Source of the DNA: Streptomyces roseolus
Lineage (GTDB): Bacteria; Actinomycetota; Actinomycetes; Streptomycetales; Streptomycetaceae
NCBI RefSeq assembly: GCF_014649855.1
Contig: NZ_BMTV01000030.1
Span: 35,961-99,960 of the forward strand
Length of the DNA: 64,000 bases
Direction: 5' to 3'
Both the position numbers and the translations under genes were made by a program. Positions 60,421 to 64,000 of the stretch are shown here, piece after piece. Positions within the stretch are counted from its first letter, which is position 1. Every line of letters begins with the position of its first letter. The notes beneath the pieces are model-generated. The model was not told where the DNA came from and made no database searches. It saw only the letters and a program-made list of their open reading frames with translations.

Positions 60421-61311
60421 ATGACGACCACCACCACGACCCGCCTCCGCCGCGCCCTGCGCCGCGAGATCCCCAGCACCGTCGGACTCCTCGCCGACGA
60501 GCAGGACTTCGCCGCCATGCGCCGCTACCGCACCTTCGCCTTCGACGACCACGGCACCTACCTCAAGGAGATCGAAGCCCTCCTCAAATCCCTCGCCCGT
60601 CAGGGCACCCACACCACGGTGGCCCTCTTCGACCCCGACGAATACGTCTCCTACTGCGCCGAGACCGGCCTCGACCCCGACCACCCCACCAGCCGCAGCC
60701 GCTTCACCGACCACCTGGCCACCACCGGCGCCCGCGTCACCTACACCGGGCAACCCCTCGCCACCCTCCTCCCCGAGCTCGTCGACACCGCCGTCCGCCG
60801 CGCCACCTGGGAGTACGCCACCACCGTCCTCGCCACCGCGGGAGACTGCGCCGACTGCGGCCTGGACCTCGGCCGCGACGCCTTCGACCGCGCCACCCGC
60901 CTGCTCCTCGCCCTCCTCGACGGCGCGGGATCCGGCACCCACCACCTCGTCTGCAGCGTCCCCGCCGCCGACGACCACCTGCTCGCCGTCCTCCACACCG
61001 CCCGGGACGACCGGGGCACCAACCACCACGACCCCACCGCCGCCACCGAGTTCGCCGCCGTCCTCGCCGCCGGCATCGTCCTCGCCGCCCCCGGCGGACT
61101 CGTCCTGCGGGCCACCCGCCCCGGACGCCCCGACCGCCTCCACGGCTGGCGCCTCGTCGACGGCACCCTCGCCCCGCTCACCGAGGCCGAGGTCTTCGCC
61201 GCCTACTGCACCGACGCCCGCACCGGCGAACCCCTGCCCCCGGAGCACGGCGTCGACCACCGCGCCGGCTTCCCCCTCACCCCCGACCCCGGCACCCACC
61301 GCCACCCCTGA
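60421..61311 (+). CDS. Hypothetical protein, 296 residues
   Basis: The N-terminus is Thr-rich (TTTTTTRLRRALRREI). Middle features are YRTFAFDDHGTYLKEIEALL, HTTVALFDPDEYVSYCAETG, and a Cys pair DCADCGLDLG. It is compact, without spans or a signal. GAGGGGGACCC gives a clear ribosome site. No family was recognised. It follows the MFS gene by 36 bp and may share its transcript. Confidence 0.7.
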   Translation: MTTTTTTRLRRALRREIPSTVGLLADEQDFAAMRRYRTFAFDDHGTYLKEIEALLKSLARQGTHTTVALFDPDEYVSYCAETGLDPDHPTSRSRFTDHLATTGARVTYTGQPLATLLPELVDTAVRRATWEYATTVLATAGDCADCGLDLGRDAFDRATRLLLALLDGAGSGTHHLVCSVPAADDHLLAVLHTARDDRGTNHHDPTAATEFAAVLAAGIVLAAPGGLVLRATRPGRPDRLHGWRLVDGTLAPLTEAEVFAAYCTDARTGEPLPPEHGVDHRAGFPLTPDPGTHRHP

Positions 61312-61326
61312 CCCCGGACACGCCGA

Positions 61327-61361
61327 AGGGGCTTCCCGCCACCAGGTGACGGGAAGCCCCT
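61327..61361. terminator. Terminator between the hypothetical gene and ptsI
   Basis: AGGGGCTTCCCG pairs perfectly with CGGGAAGCCCCT around an 11-nt loop between convergent genes. Confidence 0.88.
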
Positions 61362-61387
61362 CCGAACCACGCGCTACGACCCCGGGA

Positions 61388-63058
61388 TCACTCCCCGGAC
61401 AGCACCGCCTGCGCGGCCAGCCGCGCCTCGTGCGCCGTGTCCGCGGCCCGCGCCGCGGCCGCCGCGCGCTCGCACTGCGCGAGCGTGTACTTCGCCAGCG
61501 TCGCCCGCACGTAGGGGATCGACGCCGCGCCCATCGACAGGGAGGTGACGCCCAGACCGGTCAGCACACACGCGAGCAGCGGATCCGAGGCGGCCTCGCC
61601 ACAGACACCACAGCTCTTGCCCTCGGCCTTGGCGGCCTCGGCGGAAAGCGCCACCAGGTCGAGCAACGCCGGCTGCCACGGGTCCTGCAGCCGGGACACC
61701 GCACCCACCTGACGGTCGGCGGCGAAGGTGTACTGGGCCAGGTCGTTCGTGCCCAGCGACAGGAACTCGACCTCCTGCAGGATCGAGCGGGCCCGGAGCG
61801 CGGCGGACGGGATCTCCACCATCGCGCCGAACTTCGCCCGGAGCCCCGCCTCGCGGCACGCGTCGGCGAACGCCTTCGCGTCCGTCCGGTCGGCCACCAT
61901 CGGCGCCATGACCTCCAGGTACACGGGCAGACCCTCGGCGGCCTTCGCCAGCGCGGTCAGCTGCGTCCGCAGCACCTCAGGGTGGTCGAGCAGCGACCGC
62001 AGCCCGCGCACGCCGAGAGCCGGGTTCGGCTCGTCGGCCGGCGTCAGGAAGTCGAGCGGCTTGTCGGCGCCGGCGTCGAGCACCCGCACGACCACACGGC
62101 CCTCGGGGAAGGCCTCCAGGACCTTCCGGTACGCCTCGATCTGCTTCTCCTCGGACGGAGCCTTCTGGCTGTCGTCCAGGAAGAGGAACTCGGTACGGAA
62201 CAGACCGACGCCCTCGGCGCCCGCCTCCACCGCGGCCGGCACGTCCGCAGGTCCACCGACGTTGGCGAGCAGCGGCACCTTGTGCCCGTCCGAGGTGGCA
62301 CCCGGGCCGCTGGACGCGGACAGCGCGGCCTTCCGCTCCTCGGCGGCCTTGGTCAGCGCCGCCTTCTTCTCCTCGCTCGGGTCCACGAAGATCTCGCCGG
62401 TGGAACCGTCCACCGCGATCTGCGTGCCCTCCGCCAGCTCGCCGGCGCCGGGCAGCGCCACCACCGCCGGCACGCCCAGGGCACGCGCCAGGATGGCGCT
62501 GTGGCTGGTCGGCCCGCCCTCCTCGGTCACGAACCCGAGCACGAGCGCCGGGTCGAGCAGCGCGGTGTCGGCCGGCGCCAGGTCCCGCGCGATGAGCACG
62601 TACGGCTCGTCGCTGTCCGGGACACCCGGCATCGGCACCCCGAGCAACCGCGCCACGATCCGGTTCCGCACGTCGTCCAGGTCGGCGACCCGGCCCGCCA
62701 TGTACTCACCGGCACCCGCCAGCAGCTCGCGGTAGTGCGAGAAGGCGTCGTAGATACCGCGCTCGGCCGTGCTGCCGACCGCGATCCTGCGGTCGACGTC
62801 GGCGATGAGCTCCGGGTCCTGGGCGATCATCGCCTGGGCCTCCAGCACCGCCTGGGCCTCGCCGCCGGCCAGATTGCCGCGCGCGATCAGGTCCGCGGCC
62901 ACGGCCTCCACCGCCTGGCGGGCGCGCCCCTGTTCGCGCTCCGCGTCCTCGGCGGGAATCTGCTTGGCGGGCGGCTCGAGAACCGCCGTACCCATGTGCC
63001 GCACCTGGCCGATCGCCACTCCGTGGCTGACGCCGACGCCTCGCAGCGTTGTCTCCAT
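61388..63058 (-). CDS. ptsI: Phosphoenolpyruvate-protein phosphotransferase (PTS enzyme I)
   Basis: The product has 556 residues. Phospho-histidine His186 lies in GGPTSHSAILARALGVPAVV; the PEP-binding domain has GVGLFRTEFLFL, DAGADKPLDFL and SLGTNDLAQYTFAADR, with the catalytic Cys in KSCGVCGEAASD. It passes phosphate from PEP to HPr. The EIIA gene crr lies 80 bp upstream on the same strand, forming the usual Streptomyces crr-ptsI unit. Confidence 0.97.
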   Translation of the reverse strand: METTLRGVGVSHGVAIGQVRHMGTAVLEPPAKQIPAEDAEREQGRARQAVEAVAADLIARGNLAGGEAQAVLEAQAMIAQDPELIADVDRRIAVGSTAERGIYDAFSHYRELLAGAGEYMAGRVADLDDVRNRIVARLLGVPMPGVPDSDEPYVLIARDLAPADTALLDPALVLGFVTEEGGPTSHSAILARALGVPAVVALPGAGELAEGTQIAVDGSTGEIFVDPSEEKKAALTKAAEERKAALSASSGPGATSDGHKVPLLANVGGPADVPAAVEAGAEGVGLFRTEFLFLDDSQKAPSEEKQIEAYRKVLEAFPEGRVVVRVLDAGADKPLDFLTPADEPNPALGVRGLRSLLDHPEVLRTQLTALAKAAEGLPVYLEVMAPMVADRTDAKAFADACREAGLRAKFGAMVEIPSAALRARSILQEVEFLSLGTNDLAQYTFAADRQVGAVSRLQDPWQPALLDLVALSAEAAKAEGKSCGVCGEAASDPLLACVLTGLGVTSLSMGAASIPYVRATLAKYTLAQCERAAAAARAADTAHEARLAAQAVLSGE

Positions 63059-63138
63059 CTCACCGTCTCCGATTGAGCGGCGGCCGATGCCGCCGCGTTG
63101 AATGTCGTACTCGCGGCCGTCCGGGCGACGGACCGGAC

Positions 63139-63588
63139 TCAGCTCCAGTCGAAGAGCTGGTCGCCGGCCTTCACGTCGCCGTCCTCACGGACGTCGGAGA
63201 GCGAGTCGGCCGTGGCCTCGAGGGCGACGACGGGACAGATGGGGGACTTGCCGGCGGCCTCGACGTCGGCGGGGTTCCACCGCACGACGGCCTGTCCGCG
63301 CGTCACGGTGTCCCCCTTGTTGACGAGAAGCTCGAAGCCCTCGCCGTTCAGCTGGACGGTGTCGATGCCGAGGTGCGTCAGCACCCCGTGTCCCTCGCCG
63401 TCCACGACGACGAAGGCGTGCGGGTGCATGGAGACGACGACCCCGTCGATGGGGGAGACCGCCTCGGAGGGCTCACGTACGGGATCGATGGCGGTGCCGG
63501 GCCCGACCATGGCACCGGAGAAGACCGGGTCGGGAACGTTGGCGAGACCGATGGCGCGTCCAGCGAGTGGCGACGTCACGGTTGACAT
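63139..63588 (-). CDS. crr: PTS system glucose-type EIIA component
   Basis: The product has 149 residues. EIIA-Glc signatures: GVVVSMHPHAFVVVDGEG and VLTHLGIDTVQLNGEGFELL with the phosphorylated His72. ATG 63588 is preceded by GGGAGGC. In Streptomyces this EIIA serves N-acetylglucosamine and other PTS permeases. It is upstream of ptsI and shares its promoter region. Confidence 0.95.
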   Translation of the reverse strand: MSTVTSPLAGRAIGLANVPDPVFSGAMVGPGTAIDPVREPSEAVSPIDGVVVSMHPHAFVVVDGEGHGVLTHLGIDTVQLNGEGFELLVNKGDTVTRGQAVVRWNPADVEAAGKSPICPVVALEATADSLSDVREDGDVKAGDQLFDWS

Positions 63589-63613
63589 GGGAAGCCTCCC
63601 AGGGGCGGAGATC

Positions 63614-63630
63614 GTGTGGCGCCGCCACAC
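63614..63630. repeat. Inverted repeat in the crr leader
   Basis: GTGTGGCG and CGCCACAC pair around one base, 26 bp upstream of the crr ATG. It may be a small hairpin or operator. Confidence 0.5.
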
Positions 63631-63834
63631 CTGTCCTGGGCGGCGCGTACTAGTTCTGAAGCGTAAGTCATAAGAAGTCCCGGTTCCGCACGAGACGTAC
63701 CAGTTGGCGGACCTAGGGACTACCGGAAACGATTTGCCTCCACTGACGGTGGGATGTACTGTCGTACTCCTGCCTGACCCCAACGCGGCTTTGAGTCGCG
63801 GTCGGCAGCACCGATCAAGCCAGATCCTAACCCC

Positions 63835-63850
63835 AGTGGTCTACACCTCT
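63835..63850. promoter_or_regulatory. DasR-responsive element (dre)-like site
   Basis: AGTGGTCTACACCTCT matches the palindromic dre consensus AGTGGTCTAGACCACT at 14 of 16 positions. DasR represses PTS and chitin-related genes, and crr-ptsI are known targets in S. coelicolor. The site is about 247 bp upstream of crr. Confidence 0.7.
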
Positions 63851-64000
63851 GCCTGCTCCGGTCCGTCCGGTGAACGCGGAGGGGTGGTCAGGGGGTCGGA
63901 GAAAGCCTGGTAATGTTTGACCCCGCCGGAAGGCCCCGGGAAATTCGATTTCGGGACCGGAAAGCACCGAGGAAATCGGATCGGAAAGATCTGATAGAGT

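Larger units (their letters stand above)
63589..64000. promoter_or_regulatory. crr upstream region and probable start of an rRNA operon promoter
   Basis: No coding gene is seen. The right end contains TTGACC at 63917-63922 and finishes CGGAAAGATCTGATAGAGT, which resembles the multi-promoter leader of Streptomyces rRNA operons as I remember it. The rRNA genes would lie just beyond the window on the plus strand. This is inference from motif memory. Confidence 0.4.

Noticed and set aside
1..64000. CRISPR arrays, insertion sequences or prophage genes
   Set aside because: No regularly spaced direct repeats with unique spacers, no transposase or integrase motifs, and no attachment-site duplication were seen.

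Overview
The window is high-G+C actinobacterial chromosome with strong third-position GC bias and frequent ATGA/GTGA stop-start overlaps. The gene set points to Streptomyces: a conservon (cvn) operon, SmeA/SffA sporulation proteins, RbpA with a SigR-type promoter, Ppm mannosyltransferase, and a crr-ptsI pair with a DasR-like site. From memory, the ppm1-fxsA-rbpA-MFS-GDPD-YczE-MocR-sffA-smeA-ankyrin order and the crr/ptsI end resemble the S. coelicolor core around SCO1390-SCO1425. I could not check this by alignment.

Layout. 1-9 kb: end of a CBS-domain membrane protein gene, an EccA-like AAA+ ATPase, a P-loop kinase, a Tat-type C39-like peptidase, small hypotheticals, a decayed gene, an Lrp-type regulator and an amidohydrolase. 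9.5-16.3 kb: housekeeping block with ppm1, fxsA, rbpA, an MFS gene, a phosphodiesterase and the divergent YczE/MocR pair. 16.3-20.7 kb: sffA-smeA, an ankyrin-repeat gene, a 20-codon mini-ORF and a HEAT-repeat gene. 20.9-28 kb: four coupled genes (two GT-B glycosyltransferases, an SGNH hydrolase, a fused 5-oxoprolinase/hydantoinase). 27.9-33.5 kb: pxpABC, a DUF1445 protein and an MFS transporter, divergent from a FadR-subfamily GntR regulator. 33.6-41.7 kb: a four-gene SMC operon. 41.7-46.9 kb: a small membrane protein and a cvnABCD conservon. 46.9-61.3 kb: a decayed fragment, VanX, a Nudix protein, a DUF4253 protein, a GH31 enzyme, acetoacetyl-CoA synthetase, an ECF sigma factor with a membrane partner, a secreted protein with an unusual 21-bp repeat tract, a MocR regulator divergent from an MFS gene, and an unknown gene. 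61.4-64 kb: ptsI and crr, then a region ending in what looks like the start of an rRNA-operon promoter.

The most system-like locus is the SMC operon. It encodes a MukF/JetA-like kleisin candidate, a Pro/Ala-rich disordered protein, a MukE/JetB-like KITE candidate and a 1582-residue MukB/JetC-like SMC. No JetD nuclease is encoded in the window. The operon has its own likely leaderless promoter and is closed by terminators on both sides. Other notable items are two unrelated 5-oxoprolinase systems side by side, an SffA whose P-loop lacks the canonical lysine, a 7 x 21-bp repeat tract containing a 34-bp perfect palindrome, and a palindromic decamer (ACGCGCGCGT) found at 16 places.
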